Below, piece after piece: positions 7,219-16,748 of a stretch of DNA of 59,558 nucleotides. Position 1 is the first letter of the stretch; every line of letters starts with the position of its first letter. Under the pieces are notes generated by a model. It did not search any database and was not told the DNA's origin. It was given only the letters and a program-made list of their open reading frames with translations. The stretch comes from Candidatus Calditenuis fumarioli. GTDB taxonomy: Archaea; Thermoproteota; Nitrososphaeria_A; Caldarchaeales; Calditenuaceae. The stretch is from assembly GCA_030059665.1 (NCBI GenBank), contig JANVYR010000001.1, positions 627,548-687,105 of the forward strand, read 5' to 3'. A program made the translations under genes and the position numbers.

Positions 7219-8295
7219 TCAGTTCTGCCTAGGCCCGAAGTACCAGTCAATGAACCCTTCGACCCGGGCCTCCAGCTCCGTCCGCCTCATCTCGTTCAAC
7301 TTCGAGTACCTTATCGCCTCCAAGAGGTCGTAGCAGAGCTGCTCCGAATCGTCGCCGATAGGGGCAGCCCTAGCCTCGACGACCGCACGGTCCTCCAGAG
7401 TGGGCGTCACGTCGTAGAGCCGGTTGGCGCAGATAGCGAGGAACCTCAGCGTAGCCACCCCTACGCCACGACGCATCAGCAGGTCCCTGAAGTCCTCGGG
7501 CACGTCTTTGCAGAGCCCCTCCAGCACCCTCCAGTTCACCCGCACCGGCGTGGTCAGCGGGTTCTCCTCGGCCTGCAGGTCCGGGACGTACTCGAGCAGC
7601 GACCTCTGCTCCCGGGGCCTGTACGACGCCGCCACCCTTCTCAGCCTCCCCAATCCCTCCCTGAGTACCTCCACCGAAGACCTCCGGAGCTCCCAGTTCA
7701 TCGAGTGCGTGAAGTCGAGACAGTACCTCGCCCTCGAGTCTGAGAGGATGAGCGTGTGGGGCTCGTCGACGAGGTCCCGCTCCGCTGCCCTCCTGGAGCT
7801 CCAAAGGTAGAGCCTCCTGAGTACGCTCTTGTGGCCTATCTGCACGACCGACCAGGCGCACTCGACCGAGAAGGCCATCACGTGCAGCCATAGCTCGTAG
7901 CCGTCCTGGACCGCGACGCCGTCGACCTTCGCGGTGGCCCTGCTGACCTCCTTCAACATCTCGACCTGAGCCTCGGGCATCCCCATGTACGTCGCCAGCC
8001 CGTCGATCTCGTCGGGCACCCTGAACTTCTCCGAGTAGACGCCGCCGACCACGACTACACCGTCCATCGGCGTGAGCGCGTCCTTCAGCAGCGAGAACAT
8101 CAGCTCGACCGCTCCCGACGTCGGTGACCCCGGGCGGATCAGCGTCAGGAAGCACTGGAGGCCGGCCGGATCGCCCAGGAGCTCGACGAACCTGGAGGGC
8201 CCGAAGTAGCCGGTGAAGGAGCCGACCACGGTCCTGATCTCGGCCCTGAGCCTCTCGTACTGGGCCCTGCTGGGCCGCTGAACCGGTGGCTCCAC
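7219..8295 (-). CDS. hypothetical protein, 358 residues
   Basis: No family recognised. The frame is clean, with codon use like its neighbours and an evenly mixed soluble composition; there is no signal peptide or clear membrane segment. A glycine/valine patch (MDGVVVVGGVYSEKF) lies near residue 77 and a repeated aromatic end motif occurs at both ends (GYFGPSRF near 30, WYFGPRQN at the C-terminus). A segment near residue 180 (TLILSDSRARYCLDF) could be a strand-turn with acidic residues. It is convergent with the DUF59 gene, 12 bases apart. GTG at 8295 is the outermost start. Confidence 0.7.
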   Translation of the reverse strand: MEPPVQRPSRAQYERLRAEIRTVVGSFTGYFGPSRFVELLGDPAGLQCFLTLIRPGSPTSGAVELMFSLLKDALTPMDGVVVVGGVYSEKFRVPDEIDGLATYMGMPEAQVEMLKEVSRATAKVDGVAVQDGYELWLHVMAFSVECAWSVVQIGHKSVLRRLYLWSSRRAAERDLVDEPHTLILSDSRARYCLDFTHSMNWELRRSSVEVLREGLGRLRRVAASYRPREQRSLLEYVPDLQAEENPLTTPVRVNWRVLEGLCKDVPEDFRDLLMRRGVGVATLRFLAICANRLYDVTPTLEDRAVVEARAAPIGDDSEQLCYDLLEAIRYSKLNEMRRTELEARVEGFIDWYFGPRQN

Positions 8296-8456
8296 CGCGC
8301 CTCACCTGGCTGGCGAGGACCAATCGACGTTGCGGATTTAACCGTATGGTGTGTAGCAGCGTAGCGTATTACGTGCATCGGACTACGCGCATGATACGTG
8401 AAGGGACGTGTCCGTAGCGGGTTTGGTGGTAAGGGAAAAAGAGGCTGTTTGGGGGA

Positions 8457-8702
8457 TCAGGCGAGACGGGGCGGGAGTAAATCCTGGAGGAGTACGTCCT
8501 CGTAGGTCCCGTCGGGGTAGCGCCTCCTGATGACTATCGGTAGAACGCCGGCCTTCAGCTCCTTGACCGCGATGGTGAATATCGTGTCGCCCGGCTCCGG
8601 CTTAACCAGCGGGAACGCGCCGACCGAGAGCTGGAGCGCCCTCCCACCGATTATCCTCGTCTCCTCGTACTTGGTGAGCCTTCGCTGCGTAGCGAGCACC
8701 AT
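8457..8702 (-). CDS. rpoK: DNA-directed RNA polymerase subunit K (Rpo6/RPB6)
   Basis: An 81-residue protein of the omega/RPB6 family. LTKYEETRIIGGRALQLSVGA at about 9-29 is the signature helix that clamps the large polymerase subunit; VKELKAGVLPIVIRRRYPDG follows. The length suits archaeal RpoK. It lies 35 bases downstream of the thermosome gene on the same strand and probably shares its transcript. In many archaea rpoK sits beside ribosomal genes, so this neighbour is somewhat unusual. Confidence 0.95.
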   Translation of the reverse strand: MVLATQRRLTKYEETRIIGGRALQLSVGAFPLVKPEPGDTIFTIAVKELKAGVLPIVIRRRYPDGTYEDVLLQDLLPPRLA

Positions 8703-8737
8703 CGCTCCTTTCCTCTTCAGCCTTCAGCGAGGTCTGT

Positions 8738-10399
8738 TCAGTCGAAGTCGGTGCTGGTGCTGCTCTTCTCCTCCTCTTCCTCCTTCTTCTCCTTCTTGCT
8801 CTCCTTCTCCGAGAGCTTGGACGCGGCGATGATGTCGTCGATCTTCAGCACCAGGGAGGCGGCCTCGACGGCCGACTTGATCACCTGCTTCTTCACCGCG
8901 ACCGGATCTATGACGTTGAGCGACATCATGTCGTGGAGCCTGTTGTTCAGGACGTCGACGCCGAACCAGATCTGGCCCTCCTTGTGCTTGCTCCTCAGGG
9001 TGACGATGCTCTCGACCGGGTCGAGGCCGGCGTTCTCGGCCAGCTGTATCGGGACTATCTCAAGGGCCTCAGCGAACTTCTCCACCGCGAGCTGCTCCTT
9101 CCCCGGCAGGGTCCTCGCGTAGTCCCTGAGCCTCAGCGCGAGCTCGGTCTCGATGGCACCTCCGCCGGCGACGATCTTGGGCTCGATCAGGATGTCCTTG
9201 ACGACGTTGATCGCGTCCTTGAGGGAGCGCTCGGCCTCGTCGACTATCCTCTGGGTCCCTCCCCTGACGAGGATCGTCACCGACCTCGGGTTCTCGCAGC
9301 CCTCGACGAAGACCATCTTGTCCTCTCCGACCCTCCTCTCCTCGACCAGCTGGGCCTTTCCGAGGTCCTCCGGCGTGAGGTCGTCGATCCTCGAGATCAC
9401 CCTGCCGCCGGTGGCCTTGGCGAGCTTCTCCATGTCGCTCTTCTTTATCCTCCTGACCGCGAGTATCCCCTTCCTCGCGAGGAAGTGCTGCGCGAGGTCG
9501 TCGATCCCCTTCTGGCAGAAGACTACGTTGGCCCCGGTCGCCGCGATCTTGTCGACCATCTCCTTAAGCATCTTCTCCTCCTGCTCCATGAAGGCCCTCA
9601 TCTGCTCCGGCGTCTCGATGTGGAGCTTGGCGTCGAACTCGGTCTTCTCGATCTCGAGCGGCGCGTCCAGCAGCGCTATCCTCGCGTTCCTCACGAGCTT
9701 CGGCATGTCAGGATGGACCACCTCCTTGTCGAGCACGATGCCCTCGATCAGCATAGTGTCGACCACCGACATGCCCTCCTTCTTCTCGATCTTGATGTCG
9801 TCCAGGTCCACCTTCCACTTGCCGTTCTCGAGCCTGGCCACCTTGAGCACCGCGTCCACCGCTATCCTCGCGAGGTGATCGGCGAACTCACCGACCAGCT
9901 TGCTGGAGAGCGAGGTCTTCGCGATCCGGATGAGGTACTCCCTGTCCTGCGGGTTGACGGGCACCCCGATCTCGTCGAGGATCCTGAGGGCCTCTGCGGC
10001 TGCCTTCTTGTAACCCTCGATGATCAGCGACGGGTGTATCTCCTTGTCGATCAGCTCCTCGGCCTTGGCCAGTAGCTCACCGGCCACGACGACGGCGGTG
10101 GTAGTGCCGTCACCGACCTCCTCGTCCTGGGCCTTGGCGACCTCCACGAGCATCTTAGCGACCGGGTGCTCGACGTCCATCTCCTTCAGGATCGTCGCTC
10201 CGTCGTTGGTGATCACGATGTCCCCGAAGCTGTCGACGAGCATCTTGTCCATTCCCCTCGGGCCGAGCGAAGTCCGCATGGCCTCAGCGATCGCCTTCGC
10301 CACGGTTATGTTGGCCGCCTGCGCCTCCCTTCCCCTGGTCCTCTGCGTCCCCTCCTTCAGGATGATCACGGGTACCGTAGCTCCTGGAGCTGCTGCCAT
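8738..10399 (-). CDS. thsA: thermosome subunit (group II chaperonin)
   Basis: An archaeal Hsp60/CCT homologue of 553 residues that folds proteins in a double-ring ATPase. Equatorial-domain motifs: [12 protein letters not shown] at 45-56, [12 protein letters not shown] at 63-74 and [10 protein letters not shown] at 95-104. A helical-protrusion/apical region follows, and the C-terminus ends in a Lys/Glu/Ser-rich tail rather than a GGM repeat. ATG at 10399 is preferred over the in-frame ATGs at 10426 and 10459 because a TATA box at 10434-10443 and a GGTGGT ribosome site both fit it. Probably in one operon with rpoK. Confidence 0.97.
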   Translation of the reverse strand: MAAAPGATVPVIILKEGTQRTRGREAQAANITVAKAIAEAMRTSLGPRGMDKMLVDSFGDIVITNDGATILKEMDVEHPVAKMLVEVAKAQDEEVGDGTTTAVVVAGELLAKAEELIDKEIHPSLIIEGYKKAAAEALRILDEIGVPVNPQDREYLIRIAKTSLSSKLVGEFADHLARIAVDAVLKVARLENGKWKVDLDDIKIEKKEGMSVVDTMLIEGIVLDKEVVHPDMPKLVRNARIALLDAPLEIEKTEFDAKLHIETPEQMRAFMEQEEKMLKEMVDKIAATGANVVFCQKGIDDLAQHFLARKGILAVRRIKKSDMEKLAKATGGRVISRIDDLTPEDLGKAQLVEERRVGEDKMVFVEGCENPRSVTILVRGGTQRIVDEAERSLKDAINVVKDILIEPKIVAGGGAIETELALRLRDYARTLPGKEQLAVEKFAEALEIVPIQLAENAGLDPVESIVTLRSKHKEGQIWFGVDVLNNRLHDMMSLNVIDPVAVKKQVIKSAVEAASLVLKIDDIIAASKLSEKESKKEKKEEEEEKSSTSTDFD

Positions 10400-10433
10400 A
10401 CCAAAACCACCTGTCGTTACCGTCATCGCCTTC

Positions 10434-10443
10434 CTTTTAAACG
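10434..10443 (-). promoter_or_regulatory. TATA box of the thermosome gene
   Basis: On the minus strand CGTTTAAAAG lies about 39 bases before the ATG at 10399; a GGTGGT ribosome site follows at about 7-12 bases before the ATG, so this mRNA has a short leader, unlike many leaderless neighbours. Confidence 0.6.
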
Positions 10444-10610
10444 TCGTCTCAACGGTCATAGAGACACGGTCCGTTGACCCGGAACTCCGGTCTCCGCTGA
10501 ATCGATGGACGCAAGGGCGCATGTCCTGCACGGCAACCACGTCGGGAGGCAGCTCGCCGCCCCTTTTCCCGGGAACGTTTACGTCAAAGGCCTTTCGGTG
10601 ATCCAAGGAG

Positions 10611-11618
10611 TTGGCGGAGAGGAAGCTCAGGTTCGCGATACCGAAGGGCTCGCTGGAGCAGGATACGCTGAAGCTCCTCCAGGCGGCTTTCTACGAGGTC
10701 AAGGGCGCGGACAGGTCGTACAGGCCCTCGATCAGCGACCAGGAGATATCGCTGAAGATCCTGAGGCCCCAGGAGATCCCCGTCTACGTCCAGGACGGTC
10801 TCCACGACATAGGCATCACGGGATCCGACTGGGTCCTCGAGACGGGCGCCGACGTGGAGGTGCTGAGGGACCTCGAGTACGGAAGGGTCCGGCTGGTCTT
10901 CGCGGCCCCGGCCTCTGACGACTCGACCAGCATCAGCCAGTTCCTCGAGCGGAGGCTCTCCAGAGGTCTGCCCGTGAGGATATCGACTGAGTACCTGAAC
11001 ATCACAGCCCGGACCATCGCGCAGAACCCCGTCTACCGGAGGTACTTCGGGGAGATGAGGCCCATGATCGTCACGCCGTGGTACCGCGTCGGCGAGAACG
11101 AGAAGGTCGGGATTTACCTCTCCTTCGGTGCAACCGAGGCCAAGCCTCCTGAGGAGGCGGACGCAATAGTGGACAACACCGAGACGGGGAGGACGCTCGA
11201 GCAGAACAACCTCAGGATCGTCGAGCAGATCATGGTGAGCAGCGCCACGCTCATCGCCAACAGGGATGCCCTCAAGGACCCCTGGAAGAGGGAGAAGATA
11301 CTGGACGTCCTCTCGATGTTCACGGGCGTCATAGAGTCCCGCAGGAGGCTGCACGTCTTCCTGAACGTCCGCGAGGAGAACCTCCAGGAGCTCCTCTCCA
11401 TCCTCCCTGGGCTGAAGTCGCCCACGATCAGCAGGCTCGCGGCACCGGGGTGGTACGCGGTGAACACCGTCATCGAGAGGTCGGAGCTGTTCCGGATACT
11501 GCCGAGGCTGAGGAGAATTGCCCAGGGTCTCGTGATACACGAACCACAGCTGATCCTCTCGATCGAGGAGGTGATGAGGGGAGTTGAGGCCGATGAGGGT
11601 GAGCGGAAGGGAAGTTGA
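10611..11618 (+). CDS. hisG: ATP phosphoribosyltransferase
   Basis: First step of histidine synthesis: ATP plus PRPP to phosphoribosyl-ATP. The N-terminus [14 protein letters not shown] and the segment [21 protein letters not shown] at about 63-83 are typical HisG, and a C-terminal regulatory-like domain makes this the long form (335 residues, long for the family). TTG at 10611 follows an AAGGAG ribosome site directly. The stop overlaps the start of hisD, so hisG-hisD-HAD form one operon. Confidence 0.94.
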   Translation: MAERKLRFAIPKGSLEQDTLKLLQAAFYEVKGADRSYRPSISDQEISLKILRPQEIPVYVQDGLHDIGITGSDWVLETGADVEVLRDLEYGRVRLVFAAPASDDSTSISQFLERRLSRGLPVRISTEYLNITARTIAQNPVYRRYFGEMRPMIVTPWYRVGENEKVGIYLSFGATEAKPPEEADAIVDNTETGRTLEQNNLRIVEQIMVSSATLIANRDALKDPWKREKILDVLSMFTGVIESRRRLHVFLNVREENLQELLSILPGLKSPTISRLAAPGWYAVNTVIERSELFRILPRLRRIAQGLVIHEPQLILSIEEVMRGVEADEGERKGS

Positions 11619-12864
11619 GGCTCTGGCCCGGGAGATCAGGAGGACCTCTCGATCCGACACGCAGCTCTCCGAGACCGTGAGGAGGATCATCGCAGATGTG
11701 AGGGAGAGGGGCGACAAAGCGCTCGTCGAGATGGCGAGAAGGTTCGACGGCGTCGAGCTGAGCGTTGAGGACCTGGTCTCCGGCAGGAGCGAGATGGAGG
11801 AGGCCGTCTCGAGGGCCGACAGGTCGCTGGTCAGGGCCCTGAGGAGGCTCGCGTCGAGGGTTTCGAGGCTGGAGCGGAGGCGGCTGAGGTCCGTCTCGTT
11901 CCGGGTCAGGTATCCCGAGGGCACGGTCATCGAGTCCACCTGGAGGCCCCTGGTGTCGGTCGGGTGCTACGCTCCGGGCGGTAGGGCCCCCTACGTCAGC
12001 ACGATCGTCATGCTCGGCGTCCCCGCATCGGTGGCCGGCGTCGGTCGGAAGGTCCTCGCCACACCCCCACCGAGGAGCGAGGAGACCCGGACTGCGGTAC
12101 TCGCGGCCGCTCACGTCGCCGGTTTCGACGAGGTGCTCTGGTCGGGTGGTGCTCAGGCGGTGGCGGCCCTGGCCTATGGGACCGAGAGCGTCAAACCGGT
12201 GGAGAAGGTGCTCGGCCCCGGTAACAGGTACGTCGCCGAGGCGAAGAGGCAGATCCAGTCGGACGTGGCGATCGACTTCGTCGCAGGTCCCACCGAGCTC
12301 GTGGTGCTCTTCGACAGGTCATCGAGCGCGGAGCTTGTGGCGATGGACATGATGGCCCAGGCCGAACACGGCCCCGGATCGATAGCGGTTGCCGTGACAG
12401 CCGACGAGGATGCGGCGAACGCGCTGGCGTCCGTCCTCGAGTCGGAGCTCAGGTCGCTGCCGGAGGATAGCGTGCTGAGGCAGAACCTCTCGATGGGATG
12501 GAACGTGGTTCTCGCCGAGAGCTGGGACGACGCGGTGAGATTGGTGGACGCGATCGCACCGGAGCACCTCTCGGTGGCCTCCGACGGGCTCGCCCACCTC
12601 GTCGGGAAGGTCCGGAACGCGGGAGCCGTGACGGTCGGTACAGGTGTTCCGAGCGTGTTGCTGGACTACTTCGCAGGGGCCTCCCACGTCCTTCCGACAG
12701 GAGGGTGGGCCAGAGCAAGGGGAGGTCTCACGGTCCTCGACTACGTCAAGCTGATCAACGTCGTCAGGGCCGATGAGCGCGTCCGGGCGAAGGCATCGGA
12801 GGAGGTGGGCCTTTTGGCGGAGGTCGAGGGGCTGCCGAACCACAGGAGGGCACTCAGCGCTTGA
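11593..12864 (+). CDS. hisD: histidinol dehydrogenase
   Basis: Two-step NAD oxidation of histidinol to histidine. The 423-residue protein carries YAPGGRAPYVSTIVM near 118, the GPGNRYVAEAKRQ segment near 215, AGPTELVVL near 235, MAQAEHGPGS near 255 and the catalytic Glu-His in APEHLSV near 323. ATG 11593 is preferred; TTG at 11584 is an in-frame alternative. It overlaps the end of hisG and the next HAD gene starts on its stop codon, indicating tight translational coupling. Confidence 0.95.
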   Translation: MRVSGREVEALAREIRRTSRSDTQLSETVRRIIADVRERGDKALVEMARRFDGVELSVEDLVSGRSEMEEAVSRADRSLVRALRRLASRVSRLERRRLRSVSFRVRYPEGTVIESTWRPLVSVGCYAPGGRAPYVSTIVMLGVPASVAGVGRKVLATPPPRSEETRTAVLAAAHVAGFDEVLWSGGAQAVAALAYGTESVKPVEKVLGPGNRYVAEAKRQIQSDVAIDFVAGPTELVVLFDRSSSAELVAMDMMAQAEHGPGSIAVAVTADEDAANALASVLESELRSLPEDSVLRQNLSMGWNVVLAESWDDAVRLVDAIAPEHLSVASDGLAHLVGKVRNAGAVTVGTGVPSVLLDYFAGASHVLPTGGWARARGGLTVLDYVKLINVVRADERVRAKASEEVGLLAEVEGLPNHRRALSA

Positions 12865-14036
12865 GCTCGTTCGTGAGGGTCGGGCGGGGGCTCGTCAGGA
12901 GGGCGGCAATCAACGAGCTGGCGATCGTCGACGCGGTGATCTTCGACTGCGACGGCGTGCTGATCGACGTCAGGGGATCCTACGACAGGGCCGTCCTCGA
13001 GTCGGTGAGGGTCGTGATGGAGGGAGCGTTCGGGATGGAGCTGCCCGACACCGCGCTCGATGCCAGGCACCTCTACCTGCTCCGGAAGACAGGTGGGTTC
13101 AACAACGACCTGGACGCCGCGTGGGTCATAGCCCTCTGGCTGTTCACCGGAGTTGAGGAGCTTGCGATCCGTGAGCTGGGCGAGAGGTTGGAGGCCGTGA
13201 TGAGCCGCAGGCCTAAGAACCCGAGGCAGCTCTTCGACGCGGTGGCCTCCTCAGCTCCGGACCGCTCCTTTCCCAGGAAGATGCTCAGGGTGAACCCGGT
13301 GCCGCTCGAGGTGCTGCTGGAGAGGGCCCCCAGGTCTGGCAGATCCCACATGACCCGCGACGACGTGGAATCGGTGCTGAGGGTCCAGGCGCAGGACAGG
13401 GGCATCTTCGCGGAGTACGAGTCGTTCAAGGATTTCCTCGGCAGGGGCAGAACCTACGGCCTCGACCTGCTCGAGACGGTCTTCGACGACCTGTACTACG
13501 GCAGGGATGCCGTCAGGGCGGTCTTCGGGACCGGGCCCTACTTCGACTTCGGAGAGGGCCTGTACCGCAACGAGGTGCCGATGGTGGACGGAGCGGTCCT
13601 CCTCAGGTTGGAGGAGCTCATCGGTTCCGGTCGGATGGGGATGGTCACCGGCAGGGACTCGGTCACCACCTGGGAGGTGCTTAACGACCTGAGGGCGTTC
13701 TTCAGGGAGGGCGCCTGCGTCTTCATAGCCGACGAGCTGAGGAGGGGCGGGCCTGAGACGCTGATGAAGCCGAGCCCGTACGGCCTCCTGAAGTCGGCCG
13801 CGGCTTTGGGCCCCAGAAGCTCTCCGCTCTACGTGGGGAACTCCGCCGAGGACCTGCACTCCGCCCGGTATGCTGAGTCCTACGGTCTCAAAACCCTCTT
13901 CGCCGCCGTGGTCGGACTCCACCCTGACCCTGAGGACGCGACGCGGGACTTCATCGCTAACGGCGCAGACGTCATAGTGGGCGACGTCGCCGAGCTCGTG
14001 GAGGTTCTGGAGAAAGTGAAGGTAAGGGGTCTGTGA
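12861..14036 (+). CDS. HAD-superfamily phosphatase in the his operon
   Basis: A 391-residue HAD hydrolase. Motif I is AVIFDCDGVLIDV with D29 and D31, motif II the GMVTGRD threonine, motif III the lysine in MKPSPYGLL and motif IV GNSAEDLHSAR. A large helical insertion between motifs I and II makes it much longer than simple HAD enzymes and recalls the TIGR01548-type proteins seen near histidine genes. Its TTG start overlaps the hisD stop. Location suggests histidinol-phosphate phosphatase, a step often filled by non-homologous enzymes in archaea; this is inference. Confidence 0.82.
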   Translation: MSSFVRVGRGLVRRAAINELAIVDAVIFDCDGVLIDVRGSYDRAVLESVRVVMEGAFGMELPDTALDARHLYLLRKTGGFNNDLDAAWVIALWLFTGVEELAIRELGERLEAVMSRRPKNPRQLFDAVASSAPDRSFPRKMLRVNPVPLEVLLERAPRSGRSHMTRDDVESVLRVQAQDRGIFAEYESFKDFLGRGRTYGLDLLETVFDDLYYGRDAVRAVFGTGPYFDFGEGLYRNEVPMVDGAVLLRLEELIGSGRMGMVTGRDSVTTWEVLNDLRAFFREGACVFIADELRRGGPETLMKPSPYGLLKSAAALGPRSSPLYVGNSAEDLHSARYAESYGLKTLFAAVVGLHPDPEDATRDFIANGADVIVGDVAELVEVLEKVKVRGL

Positions 14037-14048
14037 GGGTACTCGATC

Positions 14049-14504
14049 TCAGTACTGTTCCGCAACCACCTCTATGTGGATCAGCGTCTTGTTGTGCGGA
14101 GAGGCCCTTCCGAAGGCCCTGGGGAAGAACTTCTTGATCACCCTGCCCTTGTGGACCGCCGCGTGGACTATCCTGAGCCTCGAGGTGTCGAGTCCCTTGA
14201 ACTCGGCGTTGGCCTCCAGCGACTCCAGCAGCTTCAGCAGCAGCCTCGCTGGCTTGACCGGGTAACCGCCCGGCCCCTTCGTCTCGGAGTGGTGGGCCCT
14301 CAGCTTCCTGTACCTCCGGTAAGGTATCATCCTCCGGCGTTCGATCACGTCCTGGAGCAGCCTCTTCGCGTCCTCCAGGTCCATCCCCTTGATGGCCGCA
14401 CAGACCTCCCTCGTCCACTTCGGCGATGCGTCCACCTCCCTCAGGCTCGCCTTGGCGATCCTCGACTCGTCCGCGAGCTGGATCGAGTAGCCCCACTTCG
14501 GCAT
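14049..14504 (-). CDS. rpl22: 50S ribosomal protein uL22
   Basis: A 151-residue archaeal-type uL22, which lines the nascent-chain tunnel. Typical segments: the N-terminal MPKWGYSIQL, SPKWTREVCAAIKGM near 28 and SETKGPGGYPVKPARLLLKLLES near 73, ending in KTLIHIEVVAEQ. In most archaea uL22 lies between uS19 and uS3 in the S10 cluster; here it is alone, convergent with the HAD gene and divergent from a luciferase-like-domain gene. Confidence 0.95.
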   Translation of the reverse strand: MPKWGYSIQLADESRIAKASLREVDASPKWTREVCAAIKGMDLEDAKRLLQDVIERRRMIPYRRYRKLRAHHSETKGPGGYPVKPARLLLKLLESLEANAEFKGLDTSRLRIVHAAVHKGRVIKKFFPRAFGRASPHNKTLIHIEVVAEQY

Positions 14505-14624
14505 CTCCGTCCTCCTGGCGACCGCTAATCCTCGCTATTAACGCTGCCTCGAGCAAGGGCTCAACCGTAAATGAGCTGAGTTTGCGGCAAACGCTTTTTC
14601 TCCTCCATAGACGTAGAGGTTGGG

Positions 14625-15416
14625 ATGGCCTACTATCTGGTCCGGGCGAGACCGAGGGAGGGCGCGCTTCACAGGGTGAGGCAGCTGCTGGACGGAGGAA
14701 CGATCGCGTCCATGAGGCCCTTCGGGCCAGCCCTGGATCTCAGCCTCAGGGGTGCGAGGTACGACCTCAAGGGCACCCTGCTCTGGGAGGAGGAGGACTA
14801 CTGCACGCCGCCCTTAGCAATGGAGAGGGAGGCGGTCCTCGACAGGCACTTCGAGATCTCATCCATAGAACCGGTCAGGAGGGGTGAAGGCTGGTCGAAG
14901 GTCTCGTTCTACCCCAGCGTCTGGACGTTCCTCAACGGTCTCCCCGTTAGGAAGGGCGAGAGGCCCTTGACCAGAAGGGGCATGCCCCACCAGCAGCTGA
15001 CCCAGACCTCCAGCCCCGAGATTTACAGGAGGCTCGCGGAGCTGCTCTTCTCCCTTCCCGGCGTGAGGGAGGAGGTGAGCGCGGTCTCGGTGCCCGGAGC
15101 GAGGGCCCTGGTCCTCGAAGAGGGAGAGCCTGCAGGCCCACCCGACGCCTTCATGGTCGGAAGGGAGTTCGCGCACCTCCATCCTCCCGGCGACGGCAGC
15201 CTCCACCTCATGGCACCGCCCAACTGGGTCGAAGAGATACTCCGCAAGGGTTGGGGCGAGAGGCACCCCGCCGCGGGGTTGCTGATCCCGGAGAACGCCG
15301 TGATGGTCTATGCCCCGAGGGACGAGGCTGAGCTGGCAACGGTCTACGAGATCGTCCTCCTCTCCTACTGGCGGGCCAAGGGCGTGGAGGTGCCGGATCC
15401 GGGTTCTCTCGTCTGA
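14625..15416 (+). CDS. luciferase-like/DUF5519-domain protein
   Basis: 263 residues. The C-terminal half has the DUF5519 'luciferase domain' pattern: GREFAHLHPPGDGSLHLMAPP near 184-204, then EEILRKGWGERHPAAG with the conserved RGWGE-HP type motif. The N-terminal half (about 130 residues) shows MAYYLVRARPREGALHRVRQLL and no recognised family. No enzymatic activity is established for the family. It is divergent from rpl22; ATG at 14625 follows a weak T-rich promoter-like stretch. Confidence 0.7.
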   Translation: MAYYLVRARPREGALHRVRQLLDGGTIASMRPFGPALDLSLRGARYDLKGTLLWEEEDYCTPPLAMEREAVLDRHFEISSIEPVRRGEGWSKVSFYPSVWTFLNGLPVRKGERPLTRRGMPHQQLTQTSSPEIYRRLAELLFSLPGVREEVSAVSVPGARALVLEEGEPAGPPDAFMVGREFAHLHPPGDGSLHLMAPPNWVEEILRKGWGERHPAAGLLIPENAVMVYAPRDEAELATVYEIVLLSYWRAKGVEVPDPGSLV

Positions 15417-15478
15417 CGGAGATCACATGCCCGCGATCTCCCACAACAGCTAAAAGCGACGCCGAGCTTGACGGGTCG

Positions 15479-15718
15479 ATGCCTCAGGTCAGGATCGTTT
15501 ACTGCGTTCCCTGCGGCTTCCTCCCGAGGGCGATCCAGCTGGCGAGCGACCTCCTCAACAGGTACGGCACGAAATACCTGAAGGACTTCTCGGTGACGCT
15601 GGACACGGGAGACGGAGGGATCTTCGACGTCTACGTCGACGGAAAGCTGGTCTTCTCGAGGAAGGCCGAGGGAGGGAGGTTCCCGACGGTCGAGGACATC
15701 GCGAAGCATCTGGGATGA
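15479..15718 (+). CDS. Rdx/SelW-like thioredoxin-fold protein
   Basis: A 79-residue protein with CVPC at about 9-12 directly after the first strand (VRIVYCVPCGF), then a helix (PRAIQLASDLL), FSVTLDTGDGGIFDVYVDGKLVFSR and a final helix. This is the compact Rdx fold of selenoprotein W/T/H relatives, here with cysteines only. A small redox protein is likely; its partner is unknown. Its TGA overlaps the ATG of the RpiB-like gene, so the two are translated together. Confidence 0.8.
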   Translation: MPQVRIVYCVPCGFLPRAIQLASDLLNRYGTKYLKDFSVTLDTGDGGIFDVYVDGKLVFSRKAEGGRFPTVEDIAKHLG

Positions 15719-16191
15719 CCAAGGCTAGGACTCCCCAAGAGACCAGGAAGAGGGTTGCGGTGGGTGCCGACGACCTGTACCCCGCCGCGCTGGAGGTGGT
15801 GAGGTACCTCAGCTCGAAGGGCTTCGAGGTGGAGAGGGTCGGTTCCCTCGTGACGGGGCGGGTCGAGCCGTGGCCCGATGTGGCCGTTGAGGTGGCCAAG
15901 AGGGTCGCCGGGGGAGAGGTGGACTTCGGCGTGGTCGTCTGCTACACCGGGACCGGAGTCTCGATTGCCGCGAACAAGGTGAGGGGCGTGAGGGCGGCCC
16001 TCTGCTTCGACGCCGAGACCGCGAGGGGCGCGAGGCTCTGGAACGACGCAAACGTCCTTGCGCTAAGCGGCCGGCTCACCTCCCCCCACGTCGCCCGGGA
16101 GATCCTGGACGCCTGGCTCTCCGTTGAGAGGATCGACGAGTCAGAGAGGACCAACATAGAGAAGGTGAAGAAAATGGACGAGGTGCGGTGA
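15715..16191 (+). CDS. rpiB: RpiB/LacA/LacB-family sugar-phosphate isomerase
   Basis: 158 residues. VAVGADDLYPAALEVVRYL at the start and VVCYTGTGVSIAANKVRGVRAALC near 80-103 are the RpiB signature, including the conserved cysteine and the GTG-hairpin around the active site. RpiB converts ribulose-5-phosphate and ribose-5-phosphate. Archaea commonly use RpiA, so this form is less usual and another aldose/ketose phosphate is possible. Overlaps the Rdx gene by four bases. Confidence 0.82.
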   Translation: MTKARTPQETRKRVAVGADDLYPAALEVVRYLSSKGFEVERVGSLVTGRVEPWPDVAVEVAKRVAGGEVDFGVVVCYTGTGVSIAANKVRGVRAALCFDAETARGARLWNDANVLALSGRLTSPHVAREILDAWLSVERIDESERTNIEKVKKMDEVR

Positions 16192-16199
16192 CCTCGGCC

Positions 16200-16709
16200 T
16201 TAGCCTTGCTTCTGCACACCTGACTTGAGGGCCTTCACGAACTCGAGGACCTCCTTCGCGTGCTCCGCCGGGCTCACCTTGGTGAAGACCTTCACCACCG
16301 TTCCGTCCGGCGCGATGACGAAGGTGTGACGTTTCGCCTTCCTGGTCAGGCCGTTGAGGGAGGCGTAGGCCCTTGCGACCTCACCGCGCACGTCGCTCAG
16401 CAGTGTGAAGTTCAGCCCGTACTTTTTCGCGAACCTCGCGTTCCTCTCCGGCGGGTCGGTGCTGATGCCGACGACCGTCACGCCCTCCGAGCTGAGGTCA
16501 AGCATGTGGTCCCTGAAGGAACAGGCCTCCTTCGTGCATCCCGGCGTGTCCGCCATCGGGTAGAAGTAAACCACGACGTAGCTCCCCTTGTTCAGGACGT
16601 CGGAGAGCCTGAAGGTCTTCCCGTTGGCATCAGGCAGCTCGAACTCCGGAGCTTGCCTCCCAAGTAGCTCCTCTGGACTCTTCGGTGCCGTCTCGGACAA
16701 GCGGATCAC
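16200..16709 (-). CDS. bcp: peroxiredoxin of the Bcp/PrxQ type
   Basis: A 169-residue thiol peroxidase that reduces hydroperoxides. GRQAPEFELPDANGKTFRLSD leads into the strand YVVVYFYPMADTPGCTKEAC, which holds the peroxidatic cysteine and, five residues later, the PrxQ-type resolving cysteine. KRHTFVIAPDGTVVKVF follows near 130. The length is normal. It is convergent with rpiB, 8 bases apart, and upstream of the A-type Fe-S carrier gene on the same strand orientation. Confidence 0.92.
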   Translation of the reverse strand: MIRLSETAPKSPEELLGRQAPEFELPDANGKTFRLSDVLNKGSYVVVYFYPMADTPGCTKEACSFRDHMLDLSSEGVTVVGISTDPPERNARFAKKYGLNFTLLSDVRGEVARAYASLNGLTRKAKRHTFVIAPDGTVVKVFTKVSPAEHAKEVLEFVKALKSGVQKQG

Positions 16710-16748
16710 CCGTTCTGCGCTGACCCGAACTTCAGTCCCTGATCTCGG

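Noticed and set aside
8933-10075. Long plus-strand frame opposite the thermosome gene
   Set aside because: Low-information shadow rich in Leu/Asp/Arg; the real gene on the other strand is certain.
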